Shown here: positions 53,677 through 62,126 of the stretch, piece after piece
Layout: each line of letters starts with the position of its first letter
How positions within the stretch are numbered: position 1 is the first letter of the stretch
Assembly (NCBI RefSeq): GCF_013114545.1
Contig: NZ_VTXI01000008.1
Location: 124,001 to 188,000, forward strand
Reading direction: 5' to 3'
Source: Vibrio sp. RE86
Lineage (GTDB): Bacteria; Pseudomonadota; Gammaproteobacteria; Enterobacterales; Vibrionaceae
DNA: 64,000 nucleotides
Translations under genes and position numbers: made by a program
Notes under the pieces: model-generated
Told to the model about the DNA's origin: nothing
Database searches by the model: none
What the model saw: the letters and a program-made list of their open reading frames with translations, nothing else

Positions 53677-55759
53677 TATTGAGCTCTTCACACACTTCAC
53701 ATACAGGTTCTGATCCTTTTAGTGCTTCTATTTGCCTACTTTTTAACAGTGGGCTCATCGATTTTTGTGTTGACGTTAACTGTGATAACAAAATCTCTTC
53801 CGGCGCAACCGGCGCCTCTAGCCCCAAAGGTAAAACAGGTGCTAACCCACTGTAGCCACTGCCGCTTCCTGCGCTGCCGCCAGAGTTCAGGTTGATAGCA
53901 GAGCCCACAACATGTACACCGCCAGAATCTACCTTAACAAAGCTTCCGCCAGCTTTAATAGTGATCGCACTGCCCGCATCTAAAACGATTTTGTTGCCCG
54001 CTTTTAGGTGTACTTCGTCACCTGCATCTATGGCTGTTTTAGTTTTGACTTTGTGTTGTAGCGCACCGTCAATATTCACCGTTTTGTCAGCCATGACTCG
54101 TTCTCTGCGCTCACCTTGGACGGTCGAATGCCAATTGTTTTGGGTCAATTCAAATTGATCATTTTCGACGGTTAAATGTTTATCATGCTTAACCTCTGAC
54201 AATTGGTCGTTTTTAACTTCAACATCTAAGTCTTTCTGAGCATGGAAATAGATGCGTTCTTTGTCCGCTTGGTCTTCAAAGCTAAGCTCGTTAAAACCCT
54301 GACCTTGATAGGTTTCTGTTCTGAACACCGTTTTCGTTTTGTGTTCAGGCAAAGAATAAGGCGGATTGTTTATGGCGTGGTAAGTTCGACCTGTAATTAT
54401 GGGCTGATCTGGGTCGCCATTAAGAAAAGACACGATAACCTCATGACCGACTCGCGGAATCGCAACCATCCCATACTGACTTCCAGCCCATCCTTGCGAT
54501 ACTCTCACCCAACAGGAGCTGTGTTGGTCGGTGTTAGAATAACGGTCCCAATGAAAATGAATTTTTACTCGGCCATACTCATCACAGTAAATATCTTCGC
54601 CCTCTGGTCCCACGACGGTAGCCATCATTGGCCCATCGACTAGAGGTTTTACCGTTGGCTTGGCTTGCCATTCTTGATTGTTAGGAATCACTTTGAAGTG
54701 ATTGTTGTATGTAGTCTCACCTTCCCCGCCGTCTTCTTCAAGTGACTGGGGCTGCGATCCGTTATGTTGAGCAGAAACAACAAGCCATTCTCTACTTGCA
54801 GACGAGTCCGTGTGGTCTTGTAATAAAAACTTTGTGCCAGCCACAAGACTGGGGTGATTACTTTCTCCCGATGCAGTTTTGGCGTCTCTACGCAAATAGC
54901 CTAACCGAGTCTGATTGAACAACTTACCCGACGCATCATCTTTAAACCTACCGGGGTGTTCAAAGTGCTCGTAGGCGTCTGTTCTTTGATAGTCAGCAAC
55001 TAGGGCATTCGCACTCTGCTGAAACGTGTAAGCTGGCTTCTTAAAGCTATAGTCTTGTAGTTGGGTATGGCTTACTTGAGTTTTGTTACGCATAGAAAAC
55101 GCACGAATGTAAGGCGCTTCGACAACTCCTCCACTTAGATTGTTATACGGAATTGGCTGTTCGAGTTTCAAAAACGCGCCACTATCATCTGTAAACAGTA
55201 AAGTATGTTTACCCTTATCTTGCACAACGCAATACACTATTCCTTCTTCTGCGGATAAGCGGTGAACAAAATCTAAATCAGATTCACGATACTGAGTGCA
55301 AAACTCTCGCTGTAAATGCTCAGACTTCAAAACGAACGCGTAATCGTTGACTCCCATCTCTTGAAGTAAAATCGAAATAATTTCAGGTACCGTTTTAAAC
55401 TGAAAAATGCGCGAGTTTCTACGAAGAGCTAAACGCTCAAGTGCCGGAACGAGAGTCAAATGATAAAATGTGTGGTTGTAGCCTATGTCACCTTTGCCGA
55501 AACGGCTTATTACACCGTTTAAACGTTGAACGATCTCCCCATCTTGCACCAATTCAAAGTTAGCCGGTTGATCGAGCAATTCATTTGGATCTATGTCTGA
55601 ACGCCGACTGGCAAGCCTGAATTGATAACGAAAGCCATTACAAGATCGACTTTCATCCAGGCTCGACTGCGACAATGATTCATCTCCTGAGAATTCAACA
55701 ACACGAAAAGTATCCTCTTCCAGTCCATCAACGTGAATATTGAACCTTAGGGTTGCCAT
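53666..55759 (-). CDS. T6SS spike protein VgrG, module 2
   Basis: 697 residues from ATG 55759 (MATLRFNIHVDG), with AGAAGGA seven bases upstream. Same domain order as module 1: gp27-like (DFVHRLSAEEGIVYCVVQD), OB part HSSCWVRVSQGWAGSQYGM and PRVGHEVIVSFLNGDPDQP, beta-helix needle (EVHLKAGNKIVLDAGSAITIK). The C-terminal tail of about 70 residues (ending CEVCEELNNDG) differs completely from module 1, with two CxxC cysteines, and is likely the docking segment for its own cargo. Heads vgrG - DUF4123 - VasX-like - DUF6708. Confidence 0.93.
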   Translation of the reverse strand: MATLRFNIHVDGLEEDTFRVVEFSGDESLSQSSLDESRSCNGFRYQFRLASRRSDIDPNELLDQPANFELVQDGEIVQRLNGVISRFGKGDIGYNHTFYHLTLVPALERLALRRNSRIFQFKTVPEIISILLQEMGVNDYAFVLKSEHLQREFCTQYRESDLDFVHRLSAEEGIVYCVVQDKGKHTLLFTDDSGAFLKLEQPIPYNNLSGGVVEAPYIRAFSMRNKTQVSHTQLQDYSFKKPAYTFQQSANALVADYQRTDAYEHFEHPGRFKDDASGKLFNQTRLGYLRRDAKTASGESNHPSLVAGTKFLLQDHTDSSASREWLVVSAQHNGSQPQSLEEDGGEGETTYNNHFKVIPNNQEWQAKPTVKPLVDGPMMATVVGPEGEDIYCDEYGRVKIHFHWDRYSNTDQHSSCWVRVSQGWAGSQYGMVAIPRVGHEVIVSFLNGDPDQPIITGRTYHAINNPPYSLPEHKTKTVFRTETYQGQGFNELSFEDQADKERIYFHAQKDLDVEVKNDQLSEVKHDKHLTVENDQFELTQNNWHSTVQGERRERVMADKTVNIDGALQHKVKTKTAIDAGDEVHLKAGNKIVLDAGSAITIKAGGSFVKVDSGGVHVVGSAINLNSGGSAGSGSGYSGLAPVLPLGLEAPVAPEEILLSQLTSTQKSMSPLLKSRQIEALKGSEPVCEVCEELNNDG

Positions 55760-56084
55760 GCTCATTCCTTCTTGAGATACGTTTGAAAGCAGATTTAATG
55801 CAAACTTCAAGCCAAGATTAAGGCACTGAATCTATTAGCTTTAGTTTAACCAAACGTAACTTTTAAGCTGATAACTACCAATACTGGCAAATTATTGCTC
55901 AGAAGGAATGTAGATTGCTCGATGTTCCAAAGCCCACTCTGCTTGAACTCAACCATCAGAGAAATTCATATTAAAACAATATGTTATATAGCGAATAAAT
56001 ACCTGAGACAAAGCTGAATTATTCACTTTACTTTTACCAAGATTGGGCATAAATTTCGCGCAACATTATCGATGAGAAACCGCT
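55760..56084. other. Region between vgrG module 2 and rarD
   Basis: 325 bp between divergent genes, no gene seen. It must contain both promoters. No clear sigma-54 or other specific element found. Confidence 0.35.
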
Positions 56085-56975
56085 ATGTCTGAGCAACGTT
56101 TAGGCAATGGGATGGCCGCCTTTTCCTTTTTGCTTTGGGGCCTACTTCCTCTCTATTACCAGTTCTTACCTAACGCAGCCACTGATGAATTACTGGCTGT
56201 AAGATTGATCGCATCTGTACCGTTTGGCGCCTTGATCGTTCTTTTTATTACGAAAAAGCTACCTAGTTTTTCTGAAATTTGGGCAGATAAACGCTCGCTG
56301 CTCTATTCAGCAATCGCGACTATTATGATGTCGATTTCGTGGTCAGCCTTCACCTGGGCACTGACCAATGATCGAGTGATTGATGCCAGTCTTGGTTTTT
56401 TCATTAGCCCTATCGCGATGATCGGACTTGGTGTTTTCTTGTTAAAAGAGAGCCTATCTTTAGGTAAGAAAGTCGCCCTGCTATTGGCTTGTATCGGTTT
56501 AAGTTATCAGGTCATTCACTATGGTGAAATTCCCTACGTCGCTTTAACAATGGCGCTCTTCTTCGCGTTCTATGGGTGGTGCAAAAAGAAGATCAATTAC
56601 AACTGGAGTACAGGGCTGTTTGTCGAAGCGCTAGTGCTGTTACCCATCGCATTGGCGTATATGGGGTATAAAGAGGTTACCGTCGGCGCAGAGTCTCTTA
56701 ACTCTGGTTTATCAACATTTATGCTGTACGTTGGCGCTGCACCTGCGACGCTTTTGCCTCTGGTGTTTTACTCTATCGCGATTCGATTAACTACCATGTC
56801 AACAATCGGTTTGATGCAGTATATCGAACCAACGATCCAGTTCTTTTTGGCGATATACCTGTTTGGAGAAGTGTTCGACGAAGTCAAACTAGTCAGCTTT
56901 AGTTTTATCTGGGCAGGGCTGCTTTTCACTATTTTCGAAAGCCTTCGTGGGAAATATAGCGCCAAATATCAATAA
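56085..56975 (+). CDS. rarD: RarD-family EamA drug/metabolite transporter
   Basis: 296 residues, ten helices, EamA repeat pair. Starts MSEQRLGNGMAAFSFLLWGLLPLYYQF, with the RarD signature VRLIASVPFGALIVLF. The second half ends with YIEPTIQFFLAIYLFGEVF. RarD was named for chloramphenicol resistance in Pseudomonas; its physiological substrate is unclear. Shares a terminator with the convergent APC transporter gene. Confidence 0.9.
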   Translation: MSEQRLGNGMAAFSFLLWGLLPLYYQFLPNAATDELLAVRLIASVPFGALIVLFITKKLPSFSEIWADKRSLLYSAIATIMMSISWSAFTWALTNDRVIDASLGFFISPIAMIGLGVFLLKESLSLGKKVALLLACIGLSYQVIHYGEIPYVALTMALFFAFYGWCKKKINYNWSTGLFVEALVLLPIALAYMGYKEVTVGAESLNSGLSTFMLYVGAAPATLLPLVFYSIAIRLTTMSTIGLMQYIEPTIQFFLAIYLFGEVFDEVKLVSFSFIWAGLLFTIFESLRGKYSAKYQ

Positions 56976-56978
56976 TAA

Positions 56979-57007
56979 AAAACCCAGCTCTCTCAAGCTG
57001 GGGTTTT
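56979..57007. terminator. Bidirectional terminator between rarD and the APC transporter gene
   Basis: AAAACCCAGC / GCTGGGGTTTT with a mismatch in the stem, A-rich on the left and T-rich on the right, ending just before the stop codon of the minus-strand gene. Confidence 0.75.
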
Positions 57008-57010
57008 ATT

Positions 57011-58429
57011 TTAGAATGCAATACTTAAGCTACCGTTCCACATCATACCTACTGCAATAATTGCAACAGTACCGAGCAGGCTAGCGCCTAATTTTTCTCG
57101 TCCTTTAAAAGGGTTGATCCCCTGTTCTTTTTTCGCTTGAACGTAAAAATAAAGACCTGGGATGTATAACAGTGCAGACAACAATAAGTAGTTAAGACCA
57201 GACGCATAAAGCAGCCAAAGTCCATAAACTGTCGCGCCTAGCCCAATAAACAGTAAGCTCCCTTTATTTCTCTCTTGGATGGCAATTTTAAGAACAAAGG
57301 CACCAATTAAGAAATACGGAACGAGGATCATCTCTGAAGCGATGATCAACAATGTGTCATAAGTGCTGCCTGCAAACATAACAAAAACGAGTGAAATTTG
57401 GATCCATACGTTGGTAAGTGTTAGAGGGCGGACGGGACTTCCTGTCTTGTTAACCTGAGCATATTTGCTAGGGAACATTTTCTCTTTAGCACACAAGTAA
57501 GGCGCTTCAGAGGCGAGAACAGTCCAACTCAAAAAAGCACCACATACCGAGATCAAGAGGCCAATACTGATAATGTACTGCCCCCAAGGACCGATGATTG
57601 TAGTGAGCACTTTAGCCATCGATGGGTTTTGGTACGTAGCCAACTCAACTGGCTTCACAACACCCATCGAAAGTAGCGTAACAAATACATAGATCGCCAG
57701 CGCCGTTAAAAGACCAAGAATAGTTGCTCGGCCAATATCTTTTCGATCACGTGCGCGACTCGACACCACTACAGCGCCTTCAATACCAATGAACACCCAA
57801 ACAGTAACCAACATGGTGCTTTTAACTTGGGCCATCAGATCGTGTTCTTCGCCGAAATGTAGGCCTGAAAAGTCGAGTGTGAACGTATTCCAACTAAAAG
57901 CGGCAAATGCGCACAGAATAAAGATAATCAACGGTACTAATTTGGCGTATGTCGTCACCATATTAATTAACGCAGCAGTCTCTACTCCCCTCAGAACTAG
58001 GGCGTGCACCATCCACAAGAGACATGAAGCACCAACAATCGAAACTATGGTGTTCCCCTGCCCGAAAATCACATTATCAGGCGTGTCGAACAGCATTCCT
58101 AGTGTACTGAAGACGATGACCAGATAAGAGACATTGGCGAGCATCGCACTTAACCAGTACCCCCATGCCGAGCAAAAGCCAACAAAATCGCCAAAGCCGT
58201 CTTTCGCGTAGCCGAACACGCCACTGTCAACGTGCGGTCTTTTGGCTGCTAGCTTCTGGAAAGAGAGCGCAAGAAAAATCATGCCGATGCCAGTAATGGT
58301 CCAGCCGATCATCACCGCTGCAGGGCTTGCTACTGAAGCCATATTCTGTGGCAAACTAAATACACCTGCGCCGATCATGGAGCCAATCACGATCGCCGTC
58401 AGCGAACTCAAGCCGAGTTTATTATCCAT
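57011..58429 (-). CDS. APC-family basic amino acid antiporter (ArcD/AdiC-like)
   Basis: 472 residues from ATG 58429 (MDNKLGLSSLTAIVIGSMIG); the longer ORF to 58519 adds 30 unsupported codons. Twelve or more helices. The first helix GSMIGAGVFSLPQNM carries the substrate-backbone GxG motif of APC transporters. VFIGIEGAVVVSSRARDRKD marks helix 6, as in ArcD and AdiC. It probably exchanges arginine with ornithine, agmatine or a related basic amino acid. No arc genes lie in the window, so substrate is inferred from family only. Confidence 0.85.
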   Translation of the reverse strand: MDNKLGLSSLTAIVIGSMIGAGVFSLPQNMASVASPAAVMIGWTITGIGMIFLALSFQKLAAKRPHVDSGVFGYAKDGFGDFVGFCSAWGYWLSAMLANVSYLVIVFSTLGMLFDTPDNVIFGQGNTIVSIVGASCLLWMVHALVLRGVETAALINMVTTYAKLVPLIIFILCAFAAFSWNTFTLDFSGLHFGEEHDLMAQVKSTMLVTVWVFIGIEGAVVVSSRARDRKDIGRATILGLLTALAIYVFVTLLSMGVVKPVELATYQNPSMAKVLTTIIGPWGQYIISIGLLISVCGAFLSWTVLASEAPYLCAKEKMFPSKYAQVNKTGSPVRPLTLTNVWIQISLVFVMFAGSTYDTLLIIASEMILVPYFLIGAFVLKIAIQERNKGSLLFIGLGATVYGLWLLYASGLNYLLLSALLYIPGLYFYVQAKKEQGINPFKGREKLGASLLGTVAIIAVGMMWNGSLSIAF

Positions 58430-58767
58430 TATTATTTCCGGTGTTACCGTTCTTTTAGAGGGCGCAATTTTACGCCGAATTAGCCCAAATAGGCAGAGTG
58501 ACTGTGATCGAAATCGCACACATCTGGTTCAAATCGAAACTTTCATTGTCACTGATCAATTAACGCCTTGCATTATAGCGACAAAACTCCATTAAGAATT
58601 AAATAAATAGATACTTAAACCAGAATTTTAAATTTAATTGGTATCTAAACCCAAAATAATAAATAAATAAGATATATAAGACACCAAACAACCACACAAA
58701 TTATGACTATTTATGCGCTCGTGGATAACTTTTATTCCTAACCGCTCGCACATTGCTCGGCTTAGAC
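58430..58767. other. AT-rich region upstream of the APC transporter gene
   Basis: 338 bp up to the sRNA candidate's promoter. The stretch 58590-58720 is very AT-rich and may hold the transporter promoter or an H-NS-type binding region. No gene. Confidence 0.35.
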
Positions 58768-58773
58768 TACAAT
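58768..58773 (+). promoter_or_regulatory. Possible sRNA promoter, -10 box TACAAT
   Basis: CTACAAT on the plus strand, followed by CTAATAAGG. The -35 is poor (CTCGCA at 17 bp). The CTAC start of the box recalls sigma-S promoters. The candidate transcript would begin near 58780. Confidence 0.3.
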
Positions 58774-58779
58774 CTAATA

Positions 58780-58863
58780 AGGCGAAGGTTTGAGAGTGAA
58801 CCTCGCGCTACCATGGTATCCATTACTTCCTGTTTGTACGGTCGCTTATGCGGCCATTTTTTT
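58780..58863 (+). ncRNA. Candidate small RNA of about 84 nt
   Basis: A plus-strand element with no coding signal. Hairpin 1 pairs GCGA(A)GGTT with AACCTCGC (58782-58806). A palindrome TACCATGGTA (58809-58818) follows. It ends in a typical terminator hairpin, GGTCGC TTAT GCGGCC (58840-58855), then A and seven T's (58857-58863). The nearest plus-strand ORFs have no ribosome site and run through the terminator. It does not match Qrr, Spot 42 or RyhB as I remember them. Confidence 0.5.
58840..58863 (+). terminator. Plus-strand terminator of the candidate sRNA
   Basis: GGTCGC / GCGGCC stem (one U-G), loop TTAT, followed by A and TTTTTTT. No protein gene upstream on this strand explains it. Confidence 0.75.
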
Positions 58864-58878
58864 GCTTCAAAGATCAAA

Positions 58879-58900
58879 AAAGCAGCCTACTGGCTGCTTT
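58879..58900 (-). terminator. Terminator of the small SOS-type gene
   Basis: On the minus strand AAAGCAGCC / GGCTGCTTT, 9-bp stem, 4-nt loop, followed by TTTTTGATC. Confidence 0.88.
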
Positions 58901-58912
58901 CTCTTGGATTCA

Positions 58913-59134
58913 TTAATGTTTCGAGCTTTCGAGCCTTTGCCCGAATTCTGCCTGTTCGTAAATATCCGCCAAGCTTCTATCTTTACGAGCTTTGGATCGT
59001 TTGTTCTTAGCGACGTAGTGATAATCTTGATCGTTAAGCGCTTTCTCATGCGCTTTTGCTGATTGAACAAACTGAGGATCAGCCATTGCTTTCTGGCGTA
59101 GGCGGTTCACACGTTCAATTGTATCTAGCAACAT
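58913..59134 (-). CDS. Small basic helical protein, probably LexA-controlled
   Basis: 73 residues, ATG at 59134 with GGGAGGTG upstream. The product (MLLDTIERVNRLRQKAMADP, NDQDYHYVAKNKRSKARKDR) is predicted all-helical, lysine/arginine-rich in the middle, and I do not recognise a family. A dedicated terminator and two LexA-like boxes (59153-59168, 59203-59218) bracket it. The promoter-proximal box lies only 19 bases before the ATG, so LexA would block transcription. Function unknown; a small SOS protein that touches DNA or a DNA-repair enzyme is one idea. Confidence 0.65.
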   Translation of the reverse strand: MLLDTIERVNRLRQKAMADPQFVQSAKAHEKALNDQDYHYVAKNKRSKARKDRSLADIYEQAEFGQRLESSKH

Positions 59135-59152
59135 AATACACCTCCCAATTAC

Positions 59153-59168
59153 CTGTATCTATATCCAG
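59153..59168 (-). promoter_or_regulatory. LexA-like box 1
   Basis: CTGTATCTATATCCAG fits CTG-N10-CAG, the core of the gammaproteobacterial LexA operator; two positions differ from the ideal AT-rich spacer. Confidence 0.55.
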
Positions 59169-59202
59169 TATAGAAGTTATCCCTGTAACGTCAAGAAAAA
59201 TA

Positions 59203-59218
59203 CTGTATATAAAAACAT
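59203..59218 (-). promoter_or_regulatory. LexA-like box 2
   Basis: TACTGTATATAAAAACATGA closely resembles TACTGTATATAAAAACAGTA, the form seen at strong LexA operators; the last half-site is CAT instead of CAG. It lies 50 bp upstream of box 1, giving a tandem arrangement. Confidence 0.55.
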
Positions 59219-59412
59219 GAAAAAAGATAAACATCTGAGGTTATTAGCATATTACACAAGATATCATCGACATAAACTTTGCTATCCATGAATTCAATCG
59301 GTAATTCCTATTAATAGATTTACCCTATCGCAGGAATCTAGAGTTCCCATTTTCATCCCACAACCACTCTTTATAAACTTCTCCCATCCATCAGAAGTTG
59401 AAAGTATGAATA
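59219..59412. other. Region between LexA boxes and patatin gene
   Basis: About 190 bp, no gene or obvious site. The patatin promoter should be here. Confidence 0.3.
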
Positions 59413-60279
59413 ATGAAGGCAATTGTTGTTGAAGGCGGTGCGATGCGAGGGGTTTTCGCATCAGGGGTACTCGATACGTTTATTGAAGAGCAGTTTTTTC
59501 CCTATGATCTTGCTCTCGGTGTGTCGGCAGGTGCATCAAACCTTGTCGGTTACCTCTCAAAGCAAAAAGGACGAAGCTACAAGGTGATCACCGAGTTAGC
59601 GACTGATAAACGCTTTTTTAATCCTAAAAGGTTTATTCAAGGTGGACATCTGGTCGACGTGAAATGGCTCGTTTCAGAGTCCGACAAACGTTACCCTCTC
59701 GACCAAAAGGCCTTGTTCGATAATATCCCTATGCTTGCAACAGCCACCAATATTGAGACGGGCCTAGCTGACTATTACCAAGTGCTACCTCATAACCTGT
59801 TTAATATTCTTGAAGCCACCAGCGCCCTGCCTATTGCTTATAAGCAGACGCCTTGCTTCTCAGGGGGATGTTATACAGACGGTGGTGTCGCTGACTCAAT
59901 TCCTGTAATTGAGGCTTATCGACAAGGTGCAAAAGAGATCACCGTCGTTCTGTCACATCCGTTAAGCTATGAAATGCCAAAAAGCAGAAGCTCTTGGTTA
60001 ATCCAAAGATTGCTAAAACGATACCCGATGATAGGGAAAGCGATGAAAGAAAGAACAGATCGGTACAACCAATCGTTAGAGTTCATCCGTAATCCACCAA
60101 AAGATGTGACGATTCGCGTAATCGCCCCACCAGAGCACTTCAACGTTAAGCGTTTGACAATGGATTTGAAGACTCTTAAAGAAGGGTATGAAATGGGCGT
60201 TAGCGAAGGGGAAAAACACCTTGCCAGCCGACAAGGTGTTTATGGATTAACAGAGGAAAACTGTCACTTTTGTCTTTAA
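59413..60279 (+). CDS. Patatin-like phospholipase (YjjU-like)
   Basis: 288 residues. Patatin fold: oxyanion GGGxR-like VEGGAMRGVFASGVLDTF, nucleophile serine in GVSAGASNLVGY (GxSxG), and the catalytic aspartate in YTDGGVADSIPV (DGG). Hydrolyses phospholipids or other lipid esters in the cell. No signal peptide, so it is probably intracellular; the YjjU group is similar in length. Its stop codon overlaps that of the convergent 2OG oxygenase. Confidence 0.9.
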   Translation: MKAIVVEGGAMRGVFASGVLDTFIEEQFFPYDLALGVSAGASNLVGYLSKQKGRSYKVITELATDKRFFNPKRFIQGGHLVDVKWLVSESDKRYPLDQKALFDNIPMLATATNIETGLADYYQVLPHNLFNILEATSALPIAYKQTPCFSGGCYTDGGVADSIPVIEAYRQGAKEITVVLSHPLSYEMPKSRSSWLIQRLLKRYPMIGKAMKERTDRYNQSLEFIRNPPKDVTIRVIAPPEHFNVKRLTMDLKTLKEGYEMGVSEGEKHLASRQGVYGLTEENCHFCL

Positions 60280-60878
60280 TGTGCAATATCGAGTTGGTTA
60301 TCTTTAACACCATTCACTCGGAACCAACCAGCAATACTAAAACGTTCACTATTGGTTGGTAGCACTTCATGAGGAAACTGTTCAGAGAAGAAGACGAATA
60401 GACGCCCTGCTTTTGGTGGAATCGTCGCGATCTTCTTGTCATTGAGGTCATACACCACCAACTCACCCGCATCCTCTTCAGACCAAGATTCATTCATGTA
60501 AAAAACCGTTGTTAAACGACGGTTTTCATTGCCCTTAAAACAGTCTAAATGTTTCTGGTAAAAATCACCTTTCTCATACTTGGCAAAGTGCGCTTCGTAC
60601 TCGAATAAGCCTAGGAAAAAATGGCGGTTGGCCTCAAGGCGAATCTGCTCCATTTTCGTAAGAAAAGCTTCAACTGGTTGCCCCATAGCTGGTGATAACC
60701 ACTGAATCTTATCGCTTCGAATTGCACTTTCACGCACCACTTCATCGTTTCTTCCAATACGTGCTTTTTTCCAATCTTCAGGGATACTATCTCTTAATTG
60801 AGCAACTTCGTTCTCAGTTAGAAAGTCATCCCAAACGTAGTAGCCTTGAGTGGTTAACGCATCAATAAGTTGGTTCAT
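60276..60878 (-). CDS. 2OG-Fe(II) oxygenase, prolyl-hydroxylase-like
   Basis: 200 residues. Double-stranded beta-helix with the metal triad: H and D in YQKHLDCF (HxD) and the distal H in QFPHEVLPT; the 2-oxoglutarate arginine is in ERFSIAGWFR. Similar to PKHD-type and SM-20 prolyl-hydroxylases (GDFYQKHLD, LTTVFYMNESW). Substrate unknown. ATG 60878. Convergent with the patatin gene; stops share TTAA with no terminator between. Confidence 0.88.
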   Translation of the reverse strand: MNQLIDALTTQGYYVWDDFLTENEVAQLRDSIPEDWKKARIGRNDEVVRESAIRSDKIQWLSPAMGQPVEAFLTKMEQIRLEANRHFFLGLFEYEAHFAKYEKGDFYQKHLDCFKGNENRRLTTVFYMNESWSEEDAGELVVYDLNDKKIATIPPKAGRLFVFFSEQFPHEVLPTNSERFSIAGWFRVNGVKDNQLDIAH

Positions 60879-60983
60879 TCGTCGTTGTTGTCCAGTGATT
60901 AAATCAGAGGACGCCTTATACAGAACTCACCAACGAGTTAACAAATCGAGTTGTTTATCGTCTCGACAACTTTCCTTTTGAGG

Positions 60984-61322
60984 TTAAAAGCGAGATAGGT
61001 CCAGTTCGACAGATTCACCCAACCAGTATGCGTAATCGGTGTGATCTTTATGGTCATCGCCCGTTAACGCATGAACCAATACGGAAAAAGATCCGCGATT
61101 TTCTTCAAGCCAGGCAATCAGAGCATCAAAATCATTTGCCGTAAACGTGATAGAGAAACTCCACATTGTATGTGGCCCAACAGGCTTCTCATTAAAGTTG
61201 CCAACTGGTAGAGAAAAGGTCTCTTGTACGTTTTCACGTAACGCTTTTGCCGATGCACTTGTGTTTTGATTGAAGTAGATATGAGCGTGGTAATCTTGGT
61301 GAATATTCTTAGGGAAGGACAT
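60984..61322 (-). CDS. DOPA 4,5-dioxygenase family protein
   Basis: 112 residues. Small ferredoxin-like dioxygenase family: conserved YHAHIYFNQ, VGPHTMWSFSI and LVHALTGDDHKDHTDYAYWLG histidines that would bind Fe(II). In fungi and plants such enzymes cleave DOPA; in bacteria the substrate is unclear. Follows the 2OG oxygenase on the same strand, separated by about 105 bp. Confidence 0.85.
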   Translation of the reverse strand: MSFPKNIHQDYHAHIYFNQNTSASAKALRENVQETFSLPVGNFNEKPVGPHTMWSFSITFTANDFDALIAWLEENRGSFSVLVHALTGDDHKDHTDYAYWLGESVELDLSRF

Positions 61323-61490
61323 AGTGACTTCATTGTTATGATTTTATGCGCCTATCATACCATTTCTTTTTTGGCGACTCGCTGTGACTTACATTCATTA
61401 CAAAAAGAGCCCGAGAGTTCACTCTAGCCCCAGAGCGTAACCGATCAGTATTGGCTGGTTGAACCCAGCGCGATAGAAGTATTCTAAAAA

Positions 61491-62126
61491 CTACGCAATG
61501 CCCTGCTCCACAGCGTATTTCGCCAGTTCAGCGGTACTGTGCAAATCCAGCTTATGCTTTATGTTCTGACGATGAGTTTCAACCGTGCGATAGCTAATAC
61601 TTAGCAAAGAGGCGATTTTCTTACTGCTATTTCCTTCAGCCACCAGCTTAAGAATCGACTCTTCTCTGCGACTGAGTGGATTTGGCTTCAGAGCGACAGG
61701 CACTACCTCTTGTGAAAACAGTGTTTGAGTCACTGACTCACAGAAATAAGTTGAGCCTTGATAGACCGTTTTGATGGCTTGAACCATTCTCGTCGCACAA
61801 ATCTCTTTAAGCATGTATCCAACCGCACCAGCCTGCATCACTTTCATAATGTATTCTCGGTTGTCATGCATGGTTAACATCAGCACCTTAACCTCTGGCA
61901 TAGATTGTTTGATCATGTGTGTGGCATCAATCCCATTCATAAGAGGCATACTCACATCCATCAGTACTACGTCTGGAACCAACTCTTTAATAACATCAAT
62001 CGCTTCCAAACCATTACTGGCCGAGCCAACAACCTGGATGTCCTTTTCGGTTTGAAGACGAGCGATAAATCCATCCAAAACCACTTGATGATCATCAACG
62101 ATCACCACTCTAATAGGTTTATCCAT
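61491..62126 (-). CDS. NarL/FixJ-family response regulator
   Basis: 211 residues. Receiver domain with VVIVDDHQVV, phosphoacceptor aspartate in VVLMDVSMPLMNG and VLMLTMHD; C-terminal LuxR-type helix-turn-helix (NPLSRREESILKLVAEGNSS, YRTVETHRQNIKHKL). Partner of the kinase whose gene overlaps by eight bases. Controls, by position, the TRAP transporter next door. Confidence 0.93.
   Translation of the reverse strand: MDKPIRVVIVDDHQVVLDGFIARLQTEKDIQVVGSASNGLEAIDVIKELVPDVVLMDVSMPLMNGIDATHMIKQSMPEVKVLMLTMHDNREYIMKVMQAGAVGYMLKEICATRMVQAIKTVYQGSTYFCESVTQTLFSQEVVPVALKPNPLSRREESILKLVAEGNSSKKIASLLSISYRTVETHRQNIKHKLDLHSTAELAKYAVEQGIA

Noticed and set aside
58780..58863. Identifying the sRNA candidate as SdsR or a Qrr
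   Set aside because: The AAGGCGA start recalls SdsR, but the rest does not match and the Qrr core is absent.
58753..59062. Plus-strand ORFs of 85 and 90 codons
   Set aside because: They cross a strong plus-strand terminator and lie antisense to the SOS-type gene; no ribosome site.
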